Counted from the stretch's first letter, positions 17,719 through 26,832 are shown. The stretch: DNA of 41,404 nucleotides from Sneathiella sp. (GCA_021741195.1 JAIOYL010000008.1:1-41404); one strand, 5' to 3'. The notes: generated by a model not told the origin, from the letters alone. Translations and numbers: made by a program.

Positions 17719-17855
17719 AAATGTCGCTGTCCGCCGTTATCATTCCAAAAACCAGTCAGATCGAGAGTAAAACCTAACAGTTATTTCATTAAGGAATTGT
17801 TTTCAGGTGCCAAAATTCGCAGTTATTGTTGGTTTTCCGCGCGATATATATAGCT

Positions 17856-18038
17856 TCAGTCCAAAAAAGCCGTCTTTTGATCCAACGTCACCCGGAAGTC
17901 ATCCTTCGGCGTTTCCTGCATGAAAAAGGCAGCCGAAAGAAGGAAAGTCAGCAGGAATACGGCAGAAGAAAAAAGAAACTTCGAATAGCAGCTTTTAACG
18001 GAAAGCGCCTTGTTCAAGTTCCCCAGTATCAGTCCCAT
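17856..18038 (-). CDS. Small single-span membrane protein
   Basis: A 60-residue protein not recognised as a known family. It has a short N-terminal segment (MGLILGNLNKALSVKSCYSK), one strong hydrophobic helix (about 21-40, FLFSSAVFLLTFLLSAAFFM) and a charged C-terminal tail. The ORF track extends it to 88 residues. I chose the ATG at 18038 because AAGGGAGAGG lies just before it, while the upstream starts have no such site. It lies downstream of nothing close on its strand and 137 nt before the conserved-tail gene. It could be a membrane peptide linked to that cluster or an independent small protein. Confidence 0.5.
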   Translation of the reverse strand: MGLILGNLNKALSVKSCYSKFLFSSAVFLLTFLLSAAFFMQETPKDDFRVTLDQKTAFLD

Positions 18039-18412
18039 ATCCTCTCCCTTCATCTGCGGCAATCGGCCTGTCCGACTTTCCGCTTTGTCGATATGAGAAG
18101 TATATGAAACATACCGCACCAAAACCAGCGCTTTGGTTGCTGAGTATTTTTTTTATGCACTTTTTAGTAACCTATAATTCAATCTGCCAATTTTGCGAAG
18201 CTTGTCCACAAGATATAGATTGCGCGCCCGCCGCAGATCCCGAAACATTATTAGCACATTGCTGGATCATTCGACTTGTCCTCCGAATTCAGCGAATCAA
18301 AACCTATATTCCGGTATATCGGTAGACTCCCATATTACCCCCGTAAATCCGATTTTTCTGCCTGCTAGAGAAAGCAGCGTTTCTGGATAGCACAGGCGCA
18401 GACTTTCCGGTT
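18039..18412. other. 374-nt intergenic region without a supported gene
   Basis: The region is AT-rich compared with its flanks. It must contain the promoter of the small membrane protein gene (minus). On the plus strand it holds a perfect TATAAT (18173-18178), but the matching -35 is poor. Plus-strand ORFs of 73 and 65 codons are present; neither has a Shine-Dalgarno site or a recognisable product. A short stem CTGC/GCAG near 18360 lacks a T run. A small RNA is possible but not shown. Confidence 0.3.
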
Positions 18413-18880
18413 TTAAATAATTTCGTGAAACCGCTTTAGCAGATTTATCAGCAAAGCATGATCCGAAGCACCCAGGCCCGCGACGACTTTCGCCTCGATC
18501 TCTTTTACTTTGATTTCCAGCGCAACCAATTCGTGGCGGCCTTTCTTTGTCAGTCTGACCGCATAAGCGCGCCTGTCTCCGGCGACAGCTTCGCGCACGA
18601 TCAGACCGTCCTTTTCAAACTGATTGAGAATAGGCACCAGTGAGGAGCGGTCGAGGCCGGCAGCTTCGGCGATGGCTGTCTGGGTTCGGCCCGGATTTTC
18701 GTCAATGATGGCCATGACAGAATATTGACCGGTCATGAGCTTTTTGCCCGCCGCCGTCGAGAATGTGCTTTGCGCCCTGAGAATTGCCTTTCGCATATGA
18801 AAGCCGACAATTCCATCAAGCGCAGACATGCTCATTTCACCGGGCTTATTCTTCCCCTTCTTGGATTTACTCCCTGCCAT
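18413..18880 (-). CDS. MarR-family transcriptional regulator
   Basis: A 155-residue winged-helix regulator. After a lysine-rich N-terminal extension (about 1-15), the MarR fold runs through TGQYSVMAIIDENPGRTQ, the recognition region IAEAAGLDRSSLVPILNQFE and the wing DGLIVREAVAGDRRAYAV. MarR proteins act as dimers and usually repress nearby genes until a small phenolic or other ligand binds. It lies 104 nt downstream of the GlcG-like gene on the same strand, so it could be co-transcribed with glcB-glcG or have its own promoter in that gap. Its target cannot be seen. Confidence 0.92.
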   Translation of the reverse strand: MAGSKSKKGKNKPGEMSMSALDGIVGFHMRKAILRAQSTFSTAAGKKLMTGQYSVMAIIDENPGRTQTAIAEAAGLDRSSLVPILNQFEKDGLIVREAVAGDRRAYAVRLTKKGRHELVALEIKVKEIEAKVVAGLGASDHALLINLLKRFHEII

Positions 18881-18984
18881 ATTCGCGAACCCGGACCCCC
18901 TGCTCCGATACCGCGACGGGCAGTCGCAGCTTCACAGTAGTTGTTATAGTCGCAGATGCCGCTTTAGTTCAATAGAGGGAAATT

Positions 18985-19410
18985 TTATTCGATTGCCTGA
19001 TAGAAGCGTTTGAGACCGGCCTCGGCGCATTCCATGTCCTGTGCCGGCGTTCCCGAACTCAAGCCGATCCCGCCAACAACCTCGCCTTTCACGATCACGG
19101 GTAGTCCGCCGCCGACCGTCGAAATCCTGCCGCCAACTTCTGTATGTATGCCAAAAGCTAGGTTGCCCGGTATATTCACGGCGTTGTATTCATGCGTCGC
19201 TTTGCGGGCGGCGGCGGCTGTATAGGCCTTGTCCGCCGAGACCGTAATGCTGGTAACTTTACCACCGTCCATGCGCTCGAAAGCGATGAGATTGCCGGAT
19301 TCATCGACGATGGAGATGCACATTGGGACACCAATCTCCCTGGATTTTTCCCGTGCGCCGTGGATAAGAACGAGTGCATCTTCGTGCGATAGTCTATTAA
19401 TAGTAAGCAT
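18985..19410 (-). CDS. GlcG/HbpS-family protein
   Basis: A 141-residue protein of the GlcG/HbpS (haem-degrading/DUF336) family, recognisable by ISIVDESGNLIAFERMDG, SADKAYTAAAA and the C-terminal VVGGIGLSSGTPAQD. The function of GlcG is not settled: members sit beside glycolate or malate synthase genes, and HbpS binds haem. There is no signal peptide, so it should be cytosolic. It is 58 nt downstream of malate synthase G with GGAG before the ATG, and is likely the second gene of a glcB-glcG unit. That context favours a role tied to glyoxylate metabolism over haem. Confidence 0.88.
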   Translation of the reverse strand: MLTINRLSHEDALVLIHGAREKSREIGVPMCISIVDESGNLIAFERMDGGKVTSITVSADKAYTAAAARKATHEYNAVNIPGNLAFGIHTEVGGRISTVGGGLPVIVKGEVVGGIGLSSGTPAQDMECAEAGLKRFYQAIE

Positions 19411-19468
19411 TCAATACTCCAACCTGTTTGAAAAATAATTGTCCTGTCAAACGCGCGGGAAAGTTCTT

Positions 19469-21661
19469 TTATCCTGCTTTCGCTTCCATCCGGCGGGCGT
19501 GAAGGATTGGCTCAGTATAGCCGTTCGGTTGTATCCTGCCCCTGAACACCAAGTCGCAAGCTGCCTTGAAGGCGACGGAGGTATCGAAATGTCCCGCCAT
19601 TGGTTTATAATGAGGATCCCCGGCGTTCTGACCATCGACGATTGCAGCCATACGTTCCATCGTTTCCATCACTTGCTTCTGCGAACAAATCCCATGGTGA
19701 AGCCAGTTGGCGATATGCTGGCTTGAAATGCGTAACGTCGCCCTGTCCTCCATCAGCCCGACATTATTGATGTCCGGCACTTTCGAGCAACCGACTCCCT
19801 GATCTACCCAGCGGACCACATAGCCAAGAATCCCTTGCGCATTATTGTCAAGCTCCGCACGGATTTCATCACTCGATAGATTCTGTCCTTTCAGCAATGG
19901 CGGCGTCAAAATGCTGTCGAGGCTAGCGCGACCACGAGAGGTGATTTCCTTTTGCCGGTCCTTGACCGAAATCTGGTGATAATGAAGAGCATGAAGCGTC
20001 GCCGCCGTAGGCGAAGGCACCCAGGCGCAATTTGCACCAGCTTTCGGATGGCCGATCTTCGCCGCCATCATCTTTGCCATTTCGTCCGGCATCGCCCACA
20101 TTCCCTTGCCAATCTGGGCATGGCCGGGCAGCCCCGTTTCAAGCCCGATGTCGACATTCCAGTCCTCATAGGCGGATATCCACGGCTCACCCTTTGCATC
20201 CTCCTTACGCATGAACGGTCCGGCTTCCATGCTGGTATGGATTTCATCCCCGGTCCGATCCAGAAAGCCGGTATTAATGAAGAAAAGACGTTCCGAAACG
20301 GCGCGGATACATTCCTTGAGATTAATGGTTGTCCGCCGTTCCTCGTCCATGACGCCGATTTTCAGCGTATTACGGGGAAGGTTGAGACCATCCTCAACTG
20401 CAGCAAAAAGATCATTGGTGAAGGCAACTTCTTCCGGTCCATGCATCTTCGGCTTTACGATATACATGCTTCCCGCGCGGCTGTTGCGATGCCTGCCGAT
20501 CCCTTTCAGGTCATGAAGGGCGCAAAGAGTTGTCATCACCGCATCTAGAATACCTTCCGGAATTTCATTTCCGTCCGCGTCAAGAACCGCATTCGTTGTC
20601 ATCAGATGACCAACGTTCCGCACCAGAAGCAGGCTACGGCCATGCAGGGTAATTTTGCCGCCATCAGGCCCCGTGTAGACGCGGTCCGGATTCAGTGTCC
20701 GGGTCATCATTTTCCCGCCCTTTTCGAACCTGTCCTCTAGATCACCCTTCATCAGGCCAAGCCAGTTCCGATAGATGAGCGCCTTGTCTTCCGCATCGAT
20801 GGCAGCAACAGAATCTTCACAATCCTGGATGGTCGAAAGCGCCGACTCCATGACAATATCCTTGACGCCTGCTGGATGATCCTTGCCGACGGCGTGGTTC
20901 GGATCGGTCTGGATATCGAGATGGAGGCCGTTCTTGACCAGCAGAATTGACGTGAGAGTTGTCTCTTCAAGATATCCAGCGAACTGGTCCGGGTTTTTGA
21001 GGTTCGTCACCGTCCCGTCTTGCAACTCGACTTCAAGGGTTTTCCGCGCACCGTCAGCTTTCAGACGGTACTTCCGCGCCATTCCATGCCCACCTTTTTT
21101 AAGCGGCGCGGCCTGATCCAACACATTGGAGCCATAGTCAATGACGGCCTTGCCCCGCAGGGGATTATAGCTGCCGCTTTTTTCCCGGCCGTCCGCTTCG
21201 GAAATGACGTCTGTTCCATAAAGCGCATCATACAGACTGCCCCAACGGGCATTGGCCGCATTCAGGGCGTAGCGCGCATTCATCACCGGCACAACAAGCT
21301 GCGGTCCGGCAACGTCGGAAATCTCAGGATCAACATTTGCTGTCGCAACCTTGAACGCCGGTCCTTCGGGGACCAGATAGCCTATTTCCTGCAAAAAGGA
21401 TTTATAGGCGGGCGCGTCATGAGGTTGGCCTTTACGGGCTAGGTGCCAGCCGTCTATTTTTTCCTGCAATTCATCGCGTTTCACAAGTAGCTGCCGGTTT
21501 AGCGGCGCAAATTTTTCGACGAGGTCACCGAGTACCGTCCAAACTCTATCCGCCTCGATATCCAGGCCCGGCAGAATTTCCTTTTGTACCAGATCGACGA
21601 TTTCCGTTGCGATCCGTAACTTGCCCTTTGTGATACGCGTATTCATTCTGACAATTCTCAT
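19469..21661 (-). CDS. glcB: Malate synthase G
   Basis: Condenses glyoxylate with acetyl-CoA to malate in the cytosol. It is about 725-730 residues, as expected for isoform G (E. coli 723). Landmarks are [14 protein letters not shown] with the catalytic Arg, [38 protein letters not shown] and the C-terminal [21 protein letters not shown], whose Asp is the predicted catalytic base. The track start is ATG at 21661. The internal ATG at 21646 (MNTRITKG) aligns better with usual family N-termini, and neither has a strong Shine-Dalgarno site. It is divergent from an IclR regulator across 116 nt, the classic arrangement for local control. No isocitrate lyase is present in the window. Confidence 0.96.
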   Translation of the reverse strand: MRIVRMNTRITKGKLRIATEIVDLVQKEILPGLDIEADRVWTVLGDLVEKFAPLNRQLLVKRDELQEKIDGWHLARKGQPHDAPAYKSFLQEIGYLVPEGPAFKVATANVDPEISDVAGPQLVVPVMNARYALNAANARWGSLYDALYGTDVISEADGREKSGSYNPLRGKAVIDYGSNVLDQAAPLKKGGHGMARKYRLKADGARKTLEVELQDGTVTNLKNPDQFAGYLEETTLTSILLVKNGLHLDIQTDPNHAVGKDHPAGVKDIVMESALSTIQDCEDSVAAIDAEDKALIYRNWLGLMKGDLEDRFEKGGKMMTRTLNPDRVYTGPDGGKITLHGRSLLLVRNVGHLMTTNAVLDADGNEIPEGILDAVMTTLCALHDLKGIGRHRNSRAGSMYIVKPKMHGPEEVAFTNDLFAAVEDGLNLPRNTLKIGVMDEERRTTINLKECIRAVSERLFFINTGFLDRTGDEIHTSMEAGPFMRKEDAKGEPWISAYEDWNVDIGLETGLPGHAQIGKGMWAMPDEMAKMMAAKIGHPKAGANCAWVPSPTAATLHALHYHQISVKDRQKEITSRGRASLDSILTPPLLKGQNLSSDEIRAELDNNAQGILGYVVRWVDQGVGCSKVPDINNVGLMEDRATLRISSQHIANWLHHGICSQKQVMETMERMAAIVDGQNAGDPHYKPMAGHFDTSVAFKAACDLVFRGRIQPNGYTEPILHARRMEAKAG

Positions 21662-21727
21662 TCCTGTTTTTTAGAGATTAGCGTTAGCAGGTCATCGACC
21701 TTTTTCACACAAATTTTCGAACCGATA

Positions 21728-21773
21728 TTGACAGACGGCGCGAAGGGAATAAACTAAAATGGAATTATTTTCA
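21728..21773 (+). promoter_or_regulatory. iclR promoter with overlapping inverted repeat
   Basis: TTGACA (21728-21733) and TAAACT (21750-21755) are separated by 16 nt, which predicts a start of transcription near 21762. Over that point lies TGGAATTATTTTCA (21760-21773), an imperfect inverted repeat similar in half-sites to the TGGAA...TTCCA operators of E. coli IclR. The site would let the regulator shut off its own gene. The leader is only about 16 nt and carries no Shine-Dalgarno sequence. Confidence 0.5.
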
Positions 21774-21777
21774 CAAT

Positions 21778-22608
21778 ATGGAAAAATCTGGCACGATGCA
21801 AAGCACCCTTCAGGCGGATTTGGTTAAGACCTCGGTGTCCCGAACCGGACAGGTTCAATCCCTGACACGTGCCTTATCAATTCTCAATTTGATCGCCGAA
21901 AACCCCCCTGGCCTGTCCCTAACTGTAATTGCCAAGTCCCTCAAGCTGGCCCCATCCACAACACATCGTCTCCTGACGACACTGCAGGAGGAACGCTATG
22001 TTCAATACGATCGGGACGCCAGCCGCTGGCAAATTGCCATGCAGGCCTTTGTAACCGGTAACGGCTTTTTAACCTCCCGTGACCTCGCGACCGTCGCCCG
22101 TCCCTACATGCGCCGACTGATGGAAATCAGCGGTGAGACGGTCAATCTCGCCGTCGCAGATCAAGACAATGCCATTTACCTCGCGCAAGTCGAAAGCCGC
22201 GAGATGATGCGGGTTTTCTCGAAGCCGGGAAACCGCGTTCCCATGCATTGTTCCGGCGTCGGCAAAGCAATGCTGATGGCCATGTCCGACAAGGAAGTTC
22301 AGCATATCATTGATACGCAAGGGCTCGTTCGGCTTACCGACAAAACAATAGTGGAGCCAAAGGCTTTATTTCAGGAGCTCACGGAATGCCGCGTGCAGGG
22401 CTTCGCGCTCGATGATGAAGAACATGCGATCGGTCTTCGCTGTGTCGCAACCCTGATTTATGATGAACATGCCGAACCGCTTGCCAGCCTTTCCATTTCC
22501 GGACCGGCGGCCCGTATCTCCAGGGAGCGACTGATGGAGCTGGGCATGACCGCGCTCGGCATCGCGGCAGAAGTTACAGCGGCCCTTGGCGGTAGGCTAC
22601 CGACTTAA
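21778..22608 (+). CDS. IclR-family transcriptional regulator
   Basis: A 276-residue regulator. The N-terminal winged helix (about 25-85) contains ALSILNLIAENPPGLSLT and the recognition helix PSTTHRLLTTLQEERYV. The C-terminal effector domain (about 100-265) has EISGETVNLAV, PMHCSGVGKAMLM and the closing SISGPAARISRERL pattern. IclR members such as AllR and IclR bind glyoxylate or pyruvate. The divergent malate synthase G gene makes it the likely target here, which is inference. Start at 21778, or at the internal ATG 18 nt later; no Shine-Dalgarno site decides. Its stop codon shares the sequence TTAA with the stop of the convergent guanine deaminase gene. Confidence 0.92.
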   Translation: MEKSGTMQSTLQADLVKTSVSRTGQVQSLTRALSILNLIAENPPGLSLTVIAKSLKLAPSTTHRLLTTLQEERYVQYDRDASRWQIAMQAFVTGNGFLTSRDLATVARPYMRRLMEISGETVNLAVADQDNAIYLAQVESREMMRVFSKPGNRVPMHCSGVGKAMLMAMSDKEVQHIIDTQGLVRLTDKTIVEPKALFQELTECRVQGFALDDEEHAIGLRCVATLIYDEHAEPLASLSISGPAARISRERLMELGMTALGIAAEVTAALGGRLPT

Positions 22609-23942
22609 AATCCGGTGAATTGCCCGGCGCGGTTGTCCGCATCCTTCGCGTAGACCTTTTCTCCCGCCACATAGGTGGCCTTTACCGCCCTGTCATCACC
22701 AAGCATCATCAGCGCGAACAGTAGTTCTTCCAGAGAGTTGGCATATTGGAGCCGGTAACTGAGAAGGGGTGTTGCCTGCAGATCAAGAACGACGAGATCG
22801 GCTTCTAATCCCGGGCCGATACTTCCGATCTTACCTTCGAGGTAAAGCGCCTCTGCCGCGCCGCGGGTCGCGAGATAGAACGCCCGATGAGCATTCAGCG
22901 CAAACCCTGCGAGTTGGGCAATCTTGTAGGCTTCATTCATGCTCGCAAGCTGCGAAAAGCTGGTCCCGGCGCCAAGGTCAGTCGCCAGGCCGGTCCGTAC
23001 CGGATGCGCGCCCGTCATCGCTGTTTCAATGCTGAACAATCCACTTCCTAGAAAGAGATTTGACGTCGGGCAATGGGCAAGCGCCGTTCCCGTATCGGAG
23101 AAGGTACGAAAATCACTTTCCGTAAAATGCACGCCGTGGCCGTAAATGGCGCGCGGGCCCAGTTGTCCGTAATGCTGATAGACGTCGACATAACTCTTCC
23201 TGTCAGGAAAGAGCTCGCGGACCCATTCGATCTCCGCCCTGTTTTCCGAGATATGCGATTGCAGGTAAGTGCCCGGATGCTCGTTCCAGACAGCACCGGT
23301 CATTTCCATCTGCTCCGGTGTGCTTGTCGCGGCAAAGCGCGGTGTCACGCTATAGAGTGACCGGCCCTTGCCATGCCATTTTTCAATAAGCTTTTTTGTC
23401 TGGTCATATCCTGATTGCGCCGTGTCCATCAGTTTCGGCGGCGCATTGCGGTCCATCAGGACTTTCCCGGCAATATTGCGCATGTTGATTTTTTCGGATT
23501 GCTCGAAGAACGCGTCGACGGATATGGGATCAACGGTGCAAAAAACGGAAGCGGTCGTTGTTCCAGCGCGCAAACACTCTTTCAGGAAAACCTCGGCCGT
23601 CGCGAGGGCATAGTCCTTATTGGCAAATTTCTGTTCCGCGACGAATGTATATTTGTTCAGCCAGTCAATCAGCTGCTTGCCGTAGGCCCCGATCATCTCG
23701 GTTTGCGGATAATGAACATGACAATCGATAAAGCCCGGGCAAATGAGAGCGTTGTCGTGGCGGGTGATCGGGACATTCCGTTCAAGTCCGGGCATTAATG
23801 CGGATGCGGGACCAAAGGCAGTTATGTGGCCGCCTTCCATAACGACGAGACCGTCTTCCTCATAGACGAGGCACTCCTCCAGTGGCTTTACAAAAGGGTT
23901 ATTCCGGTAGGAAAGGCATTGGCCCCTAATCGCTTTTGTCAT
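22605..23942 (-). CDS. guaD: Guanine deaminase
   Basis: Zinc amidohydrolase converting guanine to xanthine and ammonia, 445 residues. Metal and active-site motifs are in order: PGFIDCHVHYPQ (about 70), LQSHISEN (about 230), YGHGVHFTE (about 265), LAHCPTSNLFLGSGLF (about 290) and TDLGAGTSFS (about 320). The N-terminal RGQCLSYRNNPF is also typical of bacterial GuaD. It lies 8 nt behind a Lrp/AsnC regulator on the same strand, so the two are almost surely one transcript. The product xanthine enters purine breakdown, which may end in glyoxylate, the substrate of the malate synthase encoded nearby. Confidence 0.93.
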   Translation of the reverse strand: MTKAIRGQCLSYRNNPFVKPLEECLVYEEDGLVVMEGGHITAFGPASALMPGLERNVPITRHDNALICPGFIDCHVHYPQTEMIGAYGKQLIDWLNKYTFVAEQKFANKDYALATAEVFLKECLRAGTTTASVFCTVDPISVDAFFEQSEKINMRNIAGKVLMDRNAPPKLMDTAQSGYDQTKKLIEKWHGKGRSLYSVTPRFAATSTPEQMEMTGAVWNEHPGTYLQSHISENRAEIEWVRELFPDRKSYVDVYQHYGQLGPRAIYGHGVHFTESDFRTFSDTGTALAHCPTSNLFLGSGLFSIETAMTGAHPVRTGLATDLGAGTSFSQLASMNEAYKIAQLAGFALNAHRAFYLATRGAAEALYLEGKIGSIGPGLEADLVVLDLQATPLLSYRLQYANSLEELLFALMMLGDDRAVKATYVAGEKVYAKDADNRAGQFTGF

Positions 23943-23950
23943 GACTACAC

Positions 23951-24436
23951 TTACTTTCCTAAACCATCCGGCATATGCAAGGTGACGTCATCTTTCACGA
24001 CTTCCATTACCACGTAGGTATGGGTTTGCAAGACGCTCGGCAATTGCGAAATTACATTTCCGAGAAGTTCGCGGTACGCGGTAATGTCCTTTGTTCGCAC
24101 CTTCAGAAGATAATCAAAGCCCCCCGCGACCATCATGCAGGACTGTATTTGCGGAATACGACAGACCGCGGCATTGAAGGCCTCAAGTTCCGCGGCTGTT
24201 GTCCCGGAAAGTTGCACCTGCACCATTACTACATGCGCCGCCGCGACCGCCTTTGGATCAAGTTTTGCAAAATAACCTCCAATCACGCCTGACTTTTCGA
24301 GCCGCTTTACCCGTTCGGCGCAAGGTGTTTTTGTCAGATTAACGCGCTTGGATAACTCAACTGTCGAAATGCGGCCATTCGCCTGAATTTCGCGAAGAAT
24401 GCGATAATCCGTTCTATCCAACTCGTGAGATTCCAT
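23951..24436 (-). CDS. Lrp/AsnC-family transcriptional regulator
   Basis: A 161-residue regulator with an N-terminal helix-turn-helix (about 5-60: DRTDYRILREIQANGRISTVELSKRVNLTKTPCAERVKRL) and a C-terminal RAM ligand-binding domain (about 70-150: AAHVVMVQVQLSG, CMMVAGGFDYLLKV). Such proteins form dimers to octamers and sense amino acids or related small molecules. It precedes guaD by 8 nt and is divergent from the YnjB-type ABC genes across 238 nt that contain two inverted repeats. It is therefore a candidate regulator of both. The effector is unknown. Confidence 0.93.
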   Translation of the reverse strand: MESHELDRTDYRILREIQANGRISTVELSKRVNLTKTPCAERVKRLEKSGVIGGYFAKLDPKAVAAAHVVMVQVQLSGTTAAELEAFNAAVCRIPQIQSCMMVAGGFDYLLKVRTKDITAYRELLGNVISQLPSVLQTHTYVVMEVVKDDVTLHMPDGLGK

Positions 24437-24460
24437 CCTGAAACACCCTTTTTTAAAGAA

Positions 24461-24606
24461 CTTTAGATGTAAAGCCTAAACTTAAGCGAAGACGCAACCT
24501 AAAACCTAGTAAATTCCACCCGGCTTCCAAAGCAGATAGCGCCCCGCATATGATCTCGAAAAGTTGTAGAAATTTGACCATTTTTCCAAAGACTTGGCAT
24601 GGTCAA
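24461..24606. promoter_or_regulatory. Inverted repeats between AsnC-type regulator and ABC importer genes
   Basis: Two dyads lie in this divergent 238-nt gap. Near the regulator, CTTTAGATGTAAAG (24461-24474) is an inverted repeat with 5-bp arms. In the middle, TTGACCAT (24574-24581) and ATGGTCAA (24599-24606) are perfect 8-bp inverted arms 17 nt apart, enclosing a smaller CCAA-AGAC-TTGG dyad. No T run follows, so this is not a terminator. The layout suits binding by a dimeric or octameric AsnC-type protein. I could not place a good -35/-10 pair. Confidence 0.45.
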
Positions 24607-24674
24607 TTGAATAGGATAGGCGACGCATTCGTGACGATCTGTAAATTTTTAGATGCTTTGAGGATCCGGGATAG

Positions 24675-25919
24675 ATGATAAACCATCCGCTTACTGCCAC
24701 CACAGAATGGGCTCGCCGCGTCTTTTTCGCCGCAGTATTTATAGCCCTGTCACCAGCATTGGCGAACGCCGATAACCTGGGTTTAAAAAACTGGAGCGAG
24801 GTTGTCGCTGAGGCCAAGGGCGGAACGGTGAACTGGTTCATGTGGGGCGGCGCAGACAATATCAACCAGTATGTCTCAGATTGGGTTGGTGGTGAGCTGA
24901 AAAAGCGATATGGCATTACACTTCACCGGGTTGGCATCAATGACACGGCGGAGGCGGTTAATATCGTGCTGGGGGAAAAACAAGCCGGGATCATTGATAA
25001 CGGGACCGTCGATCTGATCTGGATAAATGGCGGGAATTTCCGCACCATGAAACAGGGCAAGCTTCTCTATTGCGGCTATCTTGATTTGCTGCGGAATAAC
25101 AACCTGATTAACTGGCAGGACGCGTCTGTCGCAAATGATTTTGGATTGCCGGTTGACGGCTGTGAGGTGCCCTGGAACCGCGCTCAGTTCGCTTTCGCCT
25201 ATGATCAGGCCCGCACCCCAAACCCACCCCGCAGCATCGCCGATCTCATCAAATGGGTGAAGGAAAATCCCGGCCAGTTTACCTATCCGGCCGCGACCGA
25301 CTTCAACGGCAGCGTCTTTATCCGCCATGTCTTCTATTATGCGGCCGGAGGCCCCGAGAAACTTCTAGGCGATTTCGATCAGGCAAAATTCGATGCCATT
25401 GCGCCAAAGGCCTGGGTTATCCTCAATAACATGAAACCTTATCTCTGGCGGGAGGGGAAAACCTATCCCAACGCCATCGCAACTCTCGCACAGCTATACG
25501 CCAACAAGGAAGTTGCGCTTTATTTTGATTATGATCCGGCTATTTTCGGGATCAATGTTGAAAACGGTACTTTCCCGGCAACGACCAGATCCTACGGCCT
25601 CGAAGATGGGACCATCGGCAATACCAACTATGTGGCCATTCCCTTTAACTCGCCGAACAAGGCGGCGGCGATGGTCACGGCCAATCTTCTCTTGTCCTTC
25701 GATGCCCAGTATGAAAAAGCAAAACCCGCGGTTTGGGGAACGGCGCCCGCCATTGATCTTTCAAAGCTGGACGCCGGGAACAAGGCCGCATTTAAAAATT
25801 TGCCGAGAAATCCCGCTGTGATAGCGCCTGAAGAGCTCGCCCGGCATGCGCTTCCCGAATTGCACCCTGACTGGATAAGCGCGATCGAGAAAGGCTGGCA
25901 GGAAAATGTCGCGAAATGA
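24675..25919 (+). CDS. YnjB-like ABC transporter substrate-binding protein
   Basis: Periplasmic binding protein of 414 residues with a signal peptide (RRVFFAAVFIALSPALANA|D). The mature part matches E. coli YnjB in pattern: NWFMWGGADNINQYV, ITLHRVGINDTAEAVN, GTVDLIWINGGNF and NPGQFTYPAATDFNGS. The substrate of Ynj systems is not known; related proteins have been linked to thiamine-like compounds or polyamines only by general similarity. It is the first gene of a four-gene importer operon, divergent from the AsnC-guaD pair, so a purine-related or nitrogen compound is a possible cargo, which is inference from place alone. Confidence 0.88.
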   Translation: MINHPLTATTEWARRVFFAAVFIALSPALANADNLGLKNWSEVVAEAKGGTVNWFMWGGADNINQYVSDWVGGELKKRYGITLHRVGINDTAEAVNIVLGEKQAGIIDNGTVDLIWINGGNFRTMKQGKLLYCGYLDLLRNNNLINWQDASVANDFGLPVDGCEVPWNRAQFAFAYDQARTPNPPRSIADLIKWVKENPGQFTYPAATDFNGSVFIRHVFYYAAGGPEKLLGDFDQAKFDAIAPKAWVILNNMKPYLWREGKTYPNAIATLAQLYANKEVALYFDYDPAIFGINVENGTFPATTRSYGLEDGTIGNTNYVAIPFNSPNKAAAMVTANLLLSFDAQYEKAKPAVWGTAPAIDLSKLDAGNKAAFKNLPRNPAVIAPEELARHALPELHPDWISAIEKGWQENVAK

Positions 25920-25974
25920 GGCAGCAATTCTGCCAGTTTCCCTGGAACCGACTTGTTGATACAGAAAGGGGTTG

Positions 25975-26832
25975 ATGTCTGACCGGTGGAAAATTTTCCT
26001 GCTGCTGTCGCCCGCCCTGCTGGTAATCGGCGGTCTTTTTCTGGGCGGATTGATCCTGGGGCTGGTGGGAAGCTTTGGGTATATGCCACAGATCGGCCTC
26101 GATGACGTAAATTTCGATGCTTACCGCACCATTTTGACGTCGAAAAGCTTTTATCTCTCCTTCCTGCTGACCTTTCATATTGCCTTTACCTCGACCGTAC
26201 TTGCCTCGGTGCTGGCAGTCGGCACGGCGTTGATCCTCCGGCAAAGCTTTGCCGGCCGGGCTGTCATCAATTTCCTGTTTCAGATAAACCTGACCGTACC
26301 GCATCTGGTAGGCGCTGTCGGTATTCTCTATCTCTTCTCACAATCCGGATTTTTCGCGCGGCTCGCCTATGAATTTGAGCTGATTGCGAAACCATCTGAA
26401 TTCCCGGCAATGATCTATGATCCGCTCGCTATCGGAATCATCTTGCAATATGTCTGGAAGGAAGTGCCGTTTATCGGGATTATTCTGCTTGCCAATATGC
26501 AGACAATGGGCCTGAATTATGAAGCCGTGGCCCGCTCCCTTGGCGCGAACCAATGGCAGAGTTTTCGCCATGTCCTTCTGCCGATGATTACGCCCGGCCT
26601 CCTCGCGGCGGCCATGATCGTGTTCGCCTTTACCTTCGGCGCTTATGAAATACCGGCGTTGCTTGGGCAGAATTATCCGGCTGCCCTGCCGGTCCTCGCC
26701 TATCACGCCTTTACCAATGTTGACCTTAACACACGGCCTGAGGCGCTGGCCATGGCGATGATTATTTCACTATTGAGTGTCATCATGATCTTTGGCTATG
26801 TCCGCCTCGCGCGCCGACATTTGCGCGCCTGA
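25975..26832 (+). CDS. ABC transporter permease (YnjC N-half-like)
   Basis: Inner-membrane permease of 285 residues with about six hydrophobic segments. The coupling loop LNYEAVARSLGANQWQSFRHVLLPM (about 180-205) is the EAA motif that touches the ATPase. The track begins at a TTG at 25972; I use the ATG three bases later, preceded by AAAGGGG. E. coli YnjC is one long chain holding two such units, and here they are separate genes. It is the first permease of the importer and lies 55 nt after the binding protein gene. Confidence 0.9.
   Translation: MSDRWKIFLLLSPALLVIGGLFLGGLILGLVGSFGYMPQIGLDDVNFDAYRTILTSKSFYLSFLLTFHIAFTSTVLASVLAVGTALILRQSFAGRAVINFLFQINLTVPHLVGAVGILYLFSQSGFFARLAYEFELIAKPSEFPAMIYDPLAIGIILQYVWKEVPFIGIILLANMQTMGLNYEAVARSLGANQWQSFRHVLLPMITPGLLAAAMIVFAFTFGAYEIPALLGQNYPAALPVLAYHAFTNVDLNTRPEALAMAMIISLLSVIMIFGYVRLARRHLRA

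Noticed and set aside
17796-17812. Sigma-54 promoter (TGGCAC on minus strand) before the tail-protein gene
   Set aside because: The -24-like TGGCAC is present, but no GC occurs at the required -12 spacing.
18104-18325. 73-codon plus-strand ORF with a hydrophobic start
   Set aside because: It lacks a Shine-Dalgarno site and a credible promoter, the hydrophobic stretch is explained by AT-rich sequence, and no family is recognised. Kept only as a possibility within the intergenic entry.
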